Of a stretch of DNA of 64,000 bases, positions 1 to 9,960 are shown in pieces. The translations under genes were made by a program, and so were the position numbers. The number at the start of each line of letters is the position of its first letter. Within the stretch, counting starts at the first letter, position 1. The notes under the pieces are model-generated. The model was not told the DNA's origin and ran no database searches. It saw nothing but the letters and a program-made list of their open reading frames with translations. The stretch lies in assembly GCF_036934945.1 (NCBI RefSeq), contig NC_088242.1, positions 1,791,267 to 1,855,266 on the forward strand, given 5' to 3'. The stretch comes from Oncorhynchus masou masou (lineage: Eukaryota; Chordata; Actinopteri; Salmoniformes; Salmonidae).

Positions 1-2216
1 GAGATGGGGGGTAGTTGAAGAGGTGGTGGGTAGTTGAAGAAATGGGGGGTAGTTGAAGAGATGGGGGTTAGTAGAGATATAGGGGGTAGTTGAAGAGATG
101 GGGGGTAGTTGAAGAGGTGGGGGTAGTTGAAGAGGTGGGGGTAGTTGAAGAGATGGGGGTAGTTGAAGAGATGGGGGGTAGTTGAAGAGATGGGGGGTAG
201 TTGAAGAGATGGGGGGTAGTTGAAGAGATGGGGGTAGGTGAAGAGATGGAGGGTAGTTGAAGAGGTGGTGGGTAGTTGAAGAAATGGGGGTAGTTGAAGA
301 GATGGGGGTAGTAGAGATATAGGGGGTAGTTGAAGAGATGGGGGGTAGTTGAAGAGGTGGGGGTAGTTGAAGAGATGGGGGTAGTTGAAGAGATGGGGGT
401 AGTTGAAGAGATGGGGGGTAGTTGAAGAGATGGGGGGTAGTTGAAGAGATGGGGGGTAGTTGAAGAGGTGGGGGGTAGTTGAAGAGATGGGGGTAGTTGA
501 AGAGATGGGGGTAGGTGAAGAGATGGGGGTAGTTGAAGAGATGGGGGGTAGTAGAGATATAGGGGGTAGTTGAAGAGATGGGGGTAGTTGAAGAGGTGGG
601 GGTAGTTGAAGAGGTGGGGGTAGTTGAAGAGATGGGGGTAGTTGAAGAGATGGGGGGTAGTTGAAGAGATGGGGGGTAGTTGAAGAGATGGGGGTAGGTG
701 AAGAGATGGAGGGTAGTTGAAGAGGTGGTGGGTAGTTGAAGAAATGGGGGTAGTTGAAGAGATGGGGGTAGTAGAGATATAGGGGGTAGTTGAAGAGATG
801 GGGGTAGTTGAAGAGGTGGGGGTAGTTGAAGAGATGGGGGGTAGTTGAAGAGATGGGGGGTAGTTGAAGAGATGGGGGGTAGTTGAAGAGATGGGGGTAG
901 TTGAAGAGGTGGGGGGTAGTTGAAGAGATGGGGGGTAGTTGAAGAGATGGGGGGTAGGTGAAGAGATGGGGGTAGGTGAAGAGATGGGGGTAGTTGAAGA
1001 GGTGGGGGTAGTTGAAGAGATGGGGGTAGTTGAAGAGATGGGGGTAGTTGAAGAGATGGGGGGTAGTTGAAGAGATGGGGGTAGGTGAAGAGATGGGGGT
1101 AGTTGAAGAGGTGGGGGTAGTTGAAGAGGTGGAGGGTAGTTGAAGAGGTGGGGGTAGTTGAAGAGGTGGGGGTAGTTGAAGAGGTGGGGGTAGTGGAAGA
1201 GGTGGGGGTAGTTGAAGAGATGGGGGGTAGTTGAAGAGATGGGGGTAGTTGAAGAGGTGGGGGTAGTTGAAGAGATGGGGGGTAGTTGAAGAGGTGGGGG
1301 GTAGTTGAAGAGATGGGGGTAGTTGAAGAGGTGGGGGTAGTTGAAGAGATGGGGGTAGTTGAAGAGATGGGGGTAGTTGAAGAGATGGGGGGTAGTTGAA
1401 GAGATGGGGGTAGGTGAAGAGATGGGGGGTAGTTGAAGAGGTGGGGGTAGTTGAAGAGGTGGAGGGTAGTTGAAGAGGTAGGGGGTAGTTGAAGAGGTGG
1501 AGGGTAGTTGAAGAGGTAGGGGTAGTTGAAGAGATGGGGGTAGTTGAAGAGATGGGGGTAGGTGAAGAGATGGGGGGTAGTTGAAGAGGTGGGGGTAGTT
1601 GAAGAGATGGGGGTAGTTGAAGAGGTGGGGGTAGTTGAAGAGGTGGGGGGTAGTTGAAGAGATGGGGGTAGTTGAAGAGATGGGGGTAGTTGAAGAGGTG
1701 GGGGTAGTTGAAGAGGTGGGGGTAGTTGAAGAGATGGGGGTAGTTGAAGAGATGGGGGTAGTTGAAGAGATGGGGGTAGTTGAAGAGATGGGGGTAGTTG
1801 AAGAGATGGGGGTAGTTGAAGAGATGGGGGGTAGTTGAAGAGATGGGGGTAGTTGAAGATGGGGGTAGTTGAAGAGGTGGGGGTAGTTGAAGAGGTGGGG
1901 GATAGTTGAAGAGGTGGGGGATAGTTGAAGAGGTGGGGGGGTGAAGAGGTGGGGGGTAGTTGAAGAGGTGGGGGTAGTTGAAGAGGTGGGGGTAGTTGAA
2001 GAGGTGGGGGGTAGTTGAAGAGGTGGGGGGTAGTTGAAGAGCTGGGGGTAGTTGAAGAGATGGGGGTAGTTGAAGAGCTGGGGGGTAGTTGAAGAGATGG
2101 GGGTAGTTGAAGAGATGGGGGGTAGTTGAAGAGATGGGGGGTAGTTGAAGAGGTGGGGGGTAGTTGAAGAGATGGGGGGTAGTTGAAGAGATGGGGGGTA
2201 GTTGAAGAGCTGGGGG
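1..2216. repeat. 18/19-bp G-rich minisatellite
   Basis: Over a hundred head-to-tail copies of a unit close to GTAGTTGAAGAGATGGGGG, differing in G-run length (4-6 G) and in GAGATG versus GAGGTG. Occasional GTAGAGATATAGGGGG units recur near 70, 310, 550 and 770, a sign of block amplification of about 230-240 bp. The array is cut by the window edge, so its true length is unknown. The minus strand is open for 720 codons (68-2230) as a Pro/Ser/Thr/Leu/Tyr-rich repeat. I treat that as an artefact of a stop-poor unit, because unit length varies and the frame rotates between repeat phases. Confidence 0.97.
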
Positions 2217-2612
2217 ATGTAACTCTTCACCCTGTCGATCGGCTCTTGGAATGGGAAGGAGTTCTGTGCCTCGGTTTACTAGAGCTAATTATTCTCCCTC
2301 TCATTCCATCCCTCCCTCTTTCTGTCTCTGCATCTCCCTTTCACAAACATACAGACTGCACCTCATATTCACCACCTAGAACAAACATCTCCATCCAGAT
2401 TTTAAAAAACAACAGCATCTAGCTAGAACAACCAGGAACAAAACCTATCTAACAAACCTAACAGGAAACAAGTGCTGTTAAGAAGTGACACTGGGCTGAT
2501 GAATGAGTCAGTGTTAGTTCACACAGAAATTATTGATGAATAGCTTGCTGTGAGTGGTGGGAGGTAGCGGTGTGCGGTGATGATGCCATCACAGTTATAA
2601 GCAGCTGTCAGG
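2217..2612. other. Unique spacer, no gene seen
   Basis: Non-repetitive sequence between two arrays. It has a CT-rich patch (2290-2345) and an A-rich patch (2400-2460). I see no splice-bounded coding exon, RNA gene or recognisable mobile element. Confidence 0.6.
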
Positions 2613-2736
2613 AAAGGAGGGAGGGAGGGAGGGAGTGAGGGAGTGAGGGAGTGAGTGAGTGAGTGAGTGAGTGAGTGAGTGAGTGAGTGAGTGAGTGAGT
2701 GAGTGAGTGAGTGAGTGAGTGAGGGAGGGAGGGAGG
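2613..2736. repeat. GAGT/GAGG tetranucleotide microsatellite
   Basis: A run of GGGA units passes into about twenty GAGT units and returns to GGGA. The symmetrical compound structure (GGGA-GAGT-GGGA) suggests GAGT arose by a substitution that then spread within a GGGA tract. It abuts the left end of the next dispersed element directly. Confidence 0.95.
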
Positions 2737-3131
2737 TGTAACGGTTGTCTTCGGGTGAAAGAGAGGAGGACCAAGATGCAGCGTGATGATTATCCATATT
2801 TAATAGGAAACTTAAACTATGAACAAAAACAACAAACCGACAAAAATGAACGAAGACGAAACAGTCCCTTAACGTGAACACTAACACCGGAACACTGGAA
2901 ACAGAATATTGCTGCCTAAATATGGTTCCCAATCAGAGACAACGATAGACAGCTGCCTCTAATTGAGAACCAATCTAGGCAACCATAGACGTACAAAAAC
3001 ACCTAGATAGGAAACAGCCCCATAAACATACAAAACCCCTAGACAAGTCAAAAACACATAAATCACACGTCACACCCTGACCTAACCAAAATAACAAAGA
3101 AAACAAAGAATACTAAGGTCATGGTGTGACA
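2737..3131. mobile_element. Dispersed salmonid element, probably non-autonomous DNA transposon
   Basis: About 395 bp beginning TGTAACGG and ending GGTGTGACA, so the outermost bases are imperfect inverted copies (TGTAAC / TGTCAC). The interior contains TGGTTCCCAATCAGAGACAA and a second similar AATTGAGAACCAATCTAGG segment. I recall these as a very common salmonid interspersed repeat, although I cannot name the family with certainty. No transposase is encoded. Open frames across it are short and composition-driven. A clear target duplication is hidden by the neighbouring microsatellite. Confidence 0.6.
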
Positions 3132-3582
3132 GAGGGTTAGGGAGGAGAAGTGGAGGTGTGGATGGATCGAGGGAGGGAGAGAACGAGAACTTGAAGGAGG
3201 ATAGGAGGGAAAGAGAATGGGAGGACAGAGGGAGGGAGGAGTAGAGGGAAGGACGGAGGAAGGAGAGGAGGAACTGGTTTTTAGTAAATGGGCGCAGGTC
3301 AGGACACTCATCGTACTGGGAGGAGGTAGAGAGGGACGGAGAGAGATTGGCAAAGAAAGATTGTCTTGGAGGGAAATGGGGGAAATTGGGAACTGGTTGA
3401 CGGTCAGCACAGAACAGAGAGAGTTGGATGGAATAATGGGGAGGTTTGGATGGAGAGAAGTGTTTAAAGATGAGTCCTGAACTGGGAGAGAGGGGGATGG
3501 AGAGAAGTGTTTAAAGATGAGTCCTTGCAGCTCAGGGAAATATGACTGGGAGAGAGAATCAGAGCTGAACTGGGAGAGAGGG
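3132..3582. other. Purine-rich spacer with short direct duplications
   Basis: A GGAGG/GAGA-rich stretch running into an assembly gap. A perfect 31-bp direct repeat lies at 3448-3478 and 3495-3525, and the motif CTGAACTGGGAGAGAGGG recurs at about 3477 and 3564. This suggests that another minisatellite begins here and continues into the gap. The modest open frames are explained by purine bias. Confidence 0.6.
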
Positions 3583-4082
3583 NNNNNNNNNNNNNNNNNN
3601 NNNNNNNNNNNNNNNNNNNNNNNNNNNNNNNNNNNNNNNNNNNNNNNNNNNNNNNNNNNNNNNNNNNNNNNNNNNNNNNNNNNNNNNNNNNNNNNNNNNN
3701 NNNNNNNNNNNNNNNNNNNNNNNNNNNNNNNNNNNNNNNNNNNNNNNNNNNNNNNNNNNNNNNNNNNNNNNNNNNNNNNNNNNNNNNNNNNNNNNNNNNN
3801 NNNNNNNNNNNNNNNNNNNNNNNNNNNNNNNNNNNNNNNNNNNNNNNNNNNNNNNNNNNNNNNNNNNNNNNNNNNNNNNNNNNNNNNNNNNNNNNNNNNN
3901 NNNNNNNNNNNNNNNNNNNNNNNNNNNNNNNNNNNNNNNNNNNNNNNNNNNNNNNNNNNNNNNNNNNNNNNNNNNNNNNNNNNNNNNNNNNNNNNNNNNN
4001 NNNNNNNNNNNNNNNNNNNNNNNNNNNNNNNNNNNNNNNNNNNNNNNNNNNNNNNNNNNNNNNNNNNNNNNNNNNNNNNNNN
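3583..4082. other. Assembly gap (500 N)
   Basis: Exactly 500 N. The round size suggests a placeholder rather than a measured length. It separates a purine-rich duplicated tract from a hexamer microsatellite, so the missing sequence is probably repetitive. Confidence 0.99.
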
Positions 4083-4584
4083 TACTACTGTTACTACTAC
4101 TGTTACTGCTACTGTTACTGCTACTGTTACTGCTACTGTTACTGTTACTGTTACTGTTACTGCTACTACTACTACTGTTACTACTACTGTTACTGCTACT
4201 GTTACTGCTACTGTTACTGCTACTGCTACTGTTACTGTTACTGTTACTGTTACTGCTACTGCTACTACTGTTACTGCTACTGCTACTACTGTTACTGCTA
4301 CTGTTACTGTTACTGTTACTGTTACTGCTACTACTACTACTGTTACTACTACTGTTACTGCTACTGTTACTGCTACTGTTACTGCTACTGCTACTGTTAC
4401 TGTTACTACTACTACTGTTACTGTTACTGTTACTGCTACTGCTACTGTTACTGTTACTGTTACTACTACTACTGTTACTGTTACTGCTACTGCTACTACT
4501 ACTACTGTTACTACTACTGTTACTGCTACTGTTACTGCTACTGTTACTGTTACTACATTGTTACTACTACTGTTACTGCTACTA
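4083..4584. repeat. TACTGT/TACTGC compound microsatellite
   Basis: About 500 bp of trinucleotide-phased TAC-TGT and TAC-TGC hexamers with extra TAC triplets. Both strands are open (Thr-Val on plus, Val-Thr on minus) only because the 3-nt phase never makes a stop. The reverse complement, GTAGCAGTAACAGTA, is the unit of the array at 44826-46740. Confidence 0.97.
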
Positions 4585-5104
4585 TGCAGTGGCTTCTTGT
4601 TCACCACCACCTCAGCCTCCACCTGTGTTTTTCAAGCCGGGGCATAGTTGCTTATCACTGCCTGTAGGCTGTTTTATATGGACGCTCTGCTTGGGCACTG
4701 AGCTAGCCTGAAGGAGCAGAGCCTATATCGTCAAAGACTTACATTATTCATTGCTTAATAAACGGTTAAACTTATCTCTACGTGCTGTTTTCTTCCGAAC
4801 TGGTTTTAATGCCCATTCTAGAATTCGACAGTGCTGCGGTATAAATATATTTATAACTGAACACTAACAGTAATGCATTGCAGTAAATCGAGTAAAGAAG
4901 ACGTGGGCGTGGTGGGAGAAAACGGAGGAAAAGATTCCATTCAGTCATTCCACATGATAAACTCACTACTATAAATGCACAGTTCAGTCTGAATTAGCAA
5001 TTGTTTATGTTGGTCTTTTTGTTATATAGATTATGTTTGATTTTTTTGGGGGTGGGGGTGATGCCTTCGAGTGAGTTGTTTACCCTACAGCTAGCAGTGG
5101 ACTT
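4585..5104. other. Unique spacer
   Basis: Non-repetitive, with a G run at 5047-5059. An AATAAA hexamer near 4757 (CTTAATAAACGG) resembles a polyadenylation signal, but no coding exon supports it. I considered part of an LTR (4640-4810) and could not support it. Confidence 0.5.
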
Positions 5105-5412
5105 CGTTGTCTGTGGAGGTTGTCTTTGGAGTGGTTGTTTTGTCTTTGGAGTGGTTGTTTGTGGAGGGGGTTGAAAAGGTTGTCTGTGGGAGGGGTTGTT
5201 CAGAAAAGGTTTTGGAGGGTTGCCTGTGGAGGGGTTGTCTGTGGAGGGGTTGTCTGTGAAAAAGTGTGGAGGTTGGTTTAGGTGTTGTGTGGGAGGGGTT
5301 GCCTGTGAAGGGTGGAGGTTTCAGAGGGGTTGTCTGTGGAGGGGTTGTCTCAGAAAAGGTTTGTGTCTGGAAGGGTGTGGAGGAGTTGTCAGAAAGGCTG
5401 TCTTGGAGGAGT
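5105..5412. repeat. Degenerate GT-rich minisatellite
   Basis: Irregular copies built on GGTTGTCTGTGGAGG, with spacing of about 15-30 bp and many indels. It appears older and more diverged than the other arrays. The purine/GT bias switches sharply to a pyrimidine-rich array near 5413. Confidence 0.8.
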
Positions 5413-5952
5413 TGTCTTCACCTCTCACCTGCCCTCTCTCAACACTCTCTCCTGTCCTGTCCTCTCTTCTCACCTTCACCTGCCCTCTCTCAACACTCTC
5501 TCACCTGTCCTCTCTTCTCACCCTCTCTCCCGTCCCCTTCTCACCTCTCCCCTGTCCTCTCTTCTCACCTCTCACCTGCCCTCTCTCAACACCTCTCCTG
5601 TCCTGTCCTCTTCTCACCTCTCACCTGTCTTTCTCTCAACACCCTCTCTCCTGTCCTCTCCTTCAACACCTCTCACCTGTCACCTTCACCTGTCCTCTTC
5701 TCCCTCACTTTCTCTCCTGTCCTGCCTCTCTCAACACCTCTCACCTGTCCTGTCCTCTCTCACCTCTCCTGTCCTCTCTTCTCACCCTCTCCCCTGTCCT
5801 CTCTTCTCACCTCCTCCTGTCCTCTTCAACACCTCTCTCCTGTCCTCTCTTCTTCCTCACCTCTCTCCTCTGTCCTCCTCTCTTCTCACCTCTCCCCCTG
5901 TCCTCTCTTCTCACCTCTCTCTGTCCTCTTTCTCACCTCTTACCTGTCCTCT
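5413..5952. repeat. Pyrimidine-rich CACCTGTCCTCTCTT minisatellite
   Basis: Imperfect copies of CTCACCTGTCCTCTCTTCT alternating with CTCTCTCAACAC variants. All three plus frames stay open for over 220 codons because the strand has few A or G to make stops. Those Leu/Ser/Pro frames are not genes. The tract ends at the TAGGTTTTC near 5953. Confidence 0.9.
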
Positions 5953-6023
5953 AGGTTTTCAATTCAATCTTGTGCTGTAACTAACTGTGATGAACTTAAT
6001 AACCAGGTAATTATTAATAAGTG

Positions 6024-6990
6024 AAAACCTACAGGAGGGTACCTCTCCAGGAAATAGGTTGGAGCTCTGATATAAACCTACAGGATGATACCTCTCCAGG
6101 AACAGGGTTGGAGAGCCCCTGATATAAACCTACAGAGTGGTACCTCTCCAGGAACAGGGTTGGAGGGCCCTGATATAAACTCTCCAGGAACAGGGATGGA
6201 AAGCCTGATATAAACCTACAGGAGGGTACCTCTCCAGGGAATAGGGTTGGAGGAACAGGAGGGATGGAACAGGGTTGGAGAGCCCTGATATAAACCTACA
6301 GGAGGGTACCTCTCCAGGAACAGGGTTGAGAGGCCCTGATATAAACCTACAGGAGGGTATCTCTCCAGGAACAGGGTTAGAGAGCCCTGATATAAACATA
6401 CAGGAGTGGTATCTCTCCAGGAACAGGGTTGGAGAGCCCTGATATAAACCTACAGGGAGGGGTACCTCTCCAGGAACAGGGTTGGAGAGCCCTGATATAA
6501 ACCTACAGGAGGGTATCTCTCCATGAACAGGGTTGGAGAGCCCTGATATAAACCTACAGGATGGTATCTCTCCAGGAACAGGGTTGGAGAGCCCTGATAT
6601 AAACCTACAGGAGGGTATCTCTCCAGGAACAGGGTTGGAGAGATATAAACCTACAGGGATATACACTCTCCAGGAGGGTACAAATTGGGATGGAGAGCCC
6701 TGATATAAACCTACAGGAGGGTATCTCTCCAGGAACAGGGTTGGAGAGCCCTGATATAAACCTACAGGAGGGTACCTCTCCAGGAACAGGGTTGAGAGCC
6801 CTGATATAACCTACAGGAGGGTACCTCTCCAGGAACAGGGTTGGAGAGCCCTGATATAAACCTACAGGAGGGTACCTCAGGAACAGGGTTGGAGAGCCCT
6901 GATATAGGAACTCTCCAGGAACAGGGTTGGAGAGCCCTGTTATAAACCTACAGGAGGGTACCTCTCCAGGAACAGGGTTGAGAGCCCTGG
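6024..6990 (-). repeat. 51-bp minisatellite, copy A (inverted)
   Basis: About 18 imperfect units. Each contains GATATAAACCTACAGGAGGG, then TACCTCTCCAGGAACAGGG, then TTGGAGAGCCCT. Several units are truncated or rearranged (6170-6260, 6640-6690, 6880-6910). It is the reverse complement of the arrays at 32571-33230 and 36641-37351, with the same unit length and consensus. The minus frame (6130-6666) is a repeat artefact. Confidence 0.95.
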
Positions 6991-7416
6991 ATAAAGCTAC
7001 TTAAACTGTAACAGGTTGGTTGTTAATCACATGATTTAAATGCATTTGAGGGTTGAACTCCATCAACCAGTAGAATCCATATCTTCTTTAAATGTAAAAC
7101 AATTTTAAAAAAAGAGCAGCAGACTGTAGGGCGGTCCGGCATACCCATTATTTCAACAATTTATGAAAGTACCGATTGGGCGATCCAAAAGATAAAGTTC
7201 TGTTTTAATAATGTCCATTCAGAATGTTCTGTTGTCCTCCTACGGCGTGGACACTCTGAAGGCTCCATTCCAGTGGTTGCAGTAGGCCTCTCCGTGGGTC
7301 GTGTTGTACAGAGTTGGAGACTAATATTGTGCCAGCAGATGGGGCTGTTGTGCTGAAGCAACAGAGCTCAACCGTAGACTGTATTTCTATCTTTAAAGTA
7401 TCTGTCTCTCTACAAA
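6991..7416. other. Unique spacer
   Basis: Non-repetitive sequence between two arrays. One short A run near 7100. No exon, RNA gene or known mobile element could be supported. The 66-codon minus frame at 7161-7361 has no recognisable motif. Confidence 0.5.
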
Positions 7417-8354
7417 TCTGAACCCACTGAGGGACCTGGACACTCTAAACACCCTCTGAACCCAGCGAGGGGCCTGGACACTCTAAACACATATCCCTCT
7501 GAACCCACCGAGGGGCCTCGACACTCTAAACACCCTCTGAACCCAGCGAGGGGCCTGGACACTCTAAACACCCTCTGAAACCAGCGAGGGGCCTGGACAC
7601 TTTAAACACCCTCTGAACCCAGCAAGGGGCCTGGACACTCTAAACACCCTCTGAACCCACCGAGGGGCCTGGACACTCTAAACACCCTCTGAACCCACCG
7701 AGGGGCCTGGACACTCTAAACACCCTCTGAACCCAGCGAGGGGCCATGACACTCTAAACACATATCCCTCTGAACCCACCGAGGTTCCTGGACACTCTAA
7801 ACACCCTCTGAACCCAGCGAGGGGCCTGGACACTCTAAACACCCTCTGAACCCACCGAGGGGCCTGGACAGTCTAAACACCCTCTGAACCCACCGAGGGG
7901 CCTGGACACTCTAAACACCCTCTGAACCCAGCGAGGGGCCTGGACACTCTAAACACATATCCCTCTGAACCCACCGAGGGGCCATGACACTCTAAACACA
8001 TATCCCTCTGAACCCACCGAGGGGCCTGGACACTCTAAACACATATCCCTCTGAACCCAGCGAGGGGCCTGGACACTCTAAACACATATCCCTCTGAACC
8101 CAGCGAGGGGCCTGGACACTCTAAACACCCTCTGAACCCACCGAGGGGCCTGGACACTCTAAACACCCTCTGAACCCAGCGAGGGGCCTGGACACTCTAA
8201 ACACATATCCCTCTGAACCCACCGAGGGGCCATGACACTCTAAACACATATCCCTCTGAACCCACCGAGGGGCCTGGACACTCTAAACACCCTCTGAACC
8301 CAGCGAGGGGCCTGGACACTCTAAACACCCTCTGAACCCACCGAGGGGCCTGGA
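7417..8354. repeat. 38/43-bp minisatellite
   Basis: Roughly 24 units of CCCTCTGAACCCAGCGAGG followed by GGCCTGGACACTCTAAACA (38 bp). A common long form carries an extra CATAT before CCCTCTG (43 bp). Unit variants differ at CCAGCG/CCACCG. Long and short forms are interspersed, implying unequal exchange or conversion along the array. It passes directly into the next array near 8354. Confidence 0.97.
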
Positions 8355-9153
8355 GGAGAGGAAAGAGGAGGGGTGTTACCATGGGAAACAGTTTCCGTGC
8401 AAAGAGGAGGGGTGTTACCATGGGAAACAGTTTCCGTGCAAAGAGGAGGGTGTTACCATGGGAAACAGTTTCCGTGCAAAGAGGAGGAGGTGTTACCACG
8501 GGAAACAGTTTCGCGTGCAAAGCGAGGTGTTATCACGGAAACAGTTTCCGTGCAAAGAGAGAGGGTGTTACACGGGAAACAGTTTCCGTGCAAAGAGGAG
8601 GGGTGTTACCACGGGAAACAGTTTCCGTGCAAGGAGAGGAGGGGTGTTACCATGGGAAACAGTTTCCGTGCAAAAGAGGAGGGGTGCTACCATGGGAAAC
8701 AGTTTCCGTGCAAAGATGAGGGGTGTTACCATGGGAAACAGTTTCCGTGCAAAGAGGAGGGGTAGTTACCATGGGAAACAGTTTCCGTGCAAAGAGGAGG
8801 GGTGTTACCATGGGAAACAGTTTCCGTGCAAAGAGGAGGGAGTATTATCATGGGAAACAGTTTCCGTGCAAAGAGGAGGGGTGTTACCATGGGAAACAGT
8901 TTCCGTGCAAAGAGGAGGGGTGTTACCATGGGAAACAGTTTCCGTGCAAAGAGGAGGGGTGTTACCATGGGAAACAGTTTCCGTGCAAAGAGGAGGGGTG
9001 TTACCATGGGAAACAGTTTCCGTGCAAAGAGGAGGGGTGTTACCATGGGAAACAGTTTCCGTGCAAAGAGGAGGGGTGTTACCACGGGAAACAGTTTCCG
9101 TGCAAAGAGGGAGGGGGTGTTACCACGGGAAACAGTTTCCGTGCAAAGAGGAG
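8355..9153. repeat. 39-bp minisatellite (GTTACCATGGGAAACAG)
   Basis: About 20 units of GAGGAGGGGTGTTACCATGG plus GAAACAGTTTCCGTGCAAA. Units from 8760 to 9100 are nearly identical, while the 5' third (8380-8700) has indels, so the recent homogenised part is on the right. The unit is 13 codons long and lacks stops in several frames, so overlapping open frames appear on both strands. Each unit carries the near-palindrome GGAAACAGTTTCC. Confidence 0.97.
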
Positions 9154-9269
9154 GGGGTTCCCAAAGCTCTGGTTGAAGAGGTTCACTGATGGTCCTAATG
9201 GTTGGTGTTATTATTGCTGTTATAATAATGAACTGATTCATAAGAACGAGTGGCGCTGAAGATATAGCG
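9154..9269. other. Short unique link between arrays
   Basis: Holds the 23-bp element GAACGAGTGGCGCTGAAGAT(ATA) at 9244-9266. It recurs with one mismatch at 9783-9805, on the far side of the next array. Confidence 0.7.
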
Positions 9270-9758
9270 TACAATCCCTCACCCCAGTAGAGGAGTATCA
9301 GGGCTCATCCCAATCCCTCATCCCAGTAGGGGAGTATTAGAGCTCATCCCAATCCCTCATCCCAGTAGGGGAGTATCAGGGCTCATCCCAATCCCTCATC
9401 CCAGTAGGGGAGTATCAGGGCTCATCCCAATCCCTCATCCCAGTAGGGGAGTATCAGGGCTCATCCCAATCCCTCATCCCAGTAGGGGAGTATCAGAGCT
9501 CATCCCAATCCCTCATCCCAGTAGAGGAGTATCAGAGCTCATCCCAATCACTCATCCCAGAAGGGGAGTATCAGGGCTCATCCCAATCCCTCATCCCAGT
9601 AGGGGAGTATCAGAGCTCATCCCAATCCCTCATCCCAGTAGAGGAGTATCAGGGCTCATCCCAATCCCTCATCCCAGTAGGGGAGTATCAGGGCTCATCC
9701 CAATCCCTCATCCCAGTTGGGGAGTATCAGGGCTCATCCCAGTAGGGAAGTATCAGGG
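9270..9758. repeat. 39-bp minisatellite (AGTATCAGGGCTCATCCC)
   Basis: About 12 units of GTAGGGGAGTATCAGGGCTC plus ATCCCAATCCCTCATCCCA. Substitutions are few (GGGCTC/GAGCTC, GGGG/GAGG). The last unit is truncated at about 9750. The array is bracketed by an imperfect 23-bp direct repeat. Confidence 0.97.
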
Positions 9759-9960
9759 GTGTAGTGAGTCAGGTTGGAGTAGGAACGAGTGTCGCTGAAG
9801 ATATAACTGTCATAACCCTCTGTAGATTGTCAAATCCCAGGCTGCCTCTCTTCCAATGGATGTATTTTCCACAACAGTTCCATCTGTGTGTTGCTGATGG
9901 TGAACTGGGTTTGTGGCACAACCACCCCTTCCGACCAATAAAGAGCTGCGGCCCCAGTGG
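9759..9960. other. Unique link sequence
   Basis: About 200 bp of non-repetitive DNA, including the second 23-bp flank repeat (9783-9805). Both strands have modest open frames. I could not recognise a protein or find a convincing exon boundary. Confidence 0.5.

Noticed and set aside
68..2230. 720-codon minus frame, Pro/Ser/Thr-rich, mucin- or collagen-like
   Set aside because: It follows an 18/19-bp repeat exactly, the frame rotates between units, and no signal or non-repeat domain is present.
4640..4815. Possible LTR end with AATAAA
   Set aside because: No paired LTR, primer-binding site or polypurine tract could be found.
8381..9259. Overlapping plus frames rich in zinc-finger-like HGKQFPCK motifs
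   Set aside because: The motif resembles zinc-finger linkers (GKQFPC) by chance, but the unit has no second Cys or His pair. It is a 39-bp minisatellite open in several frames.
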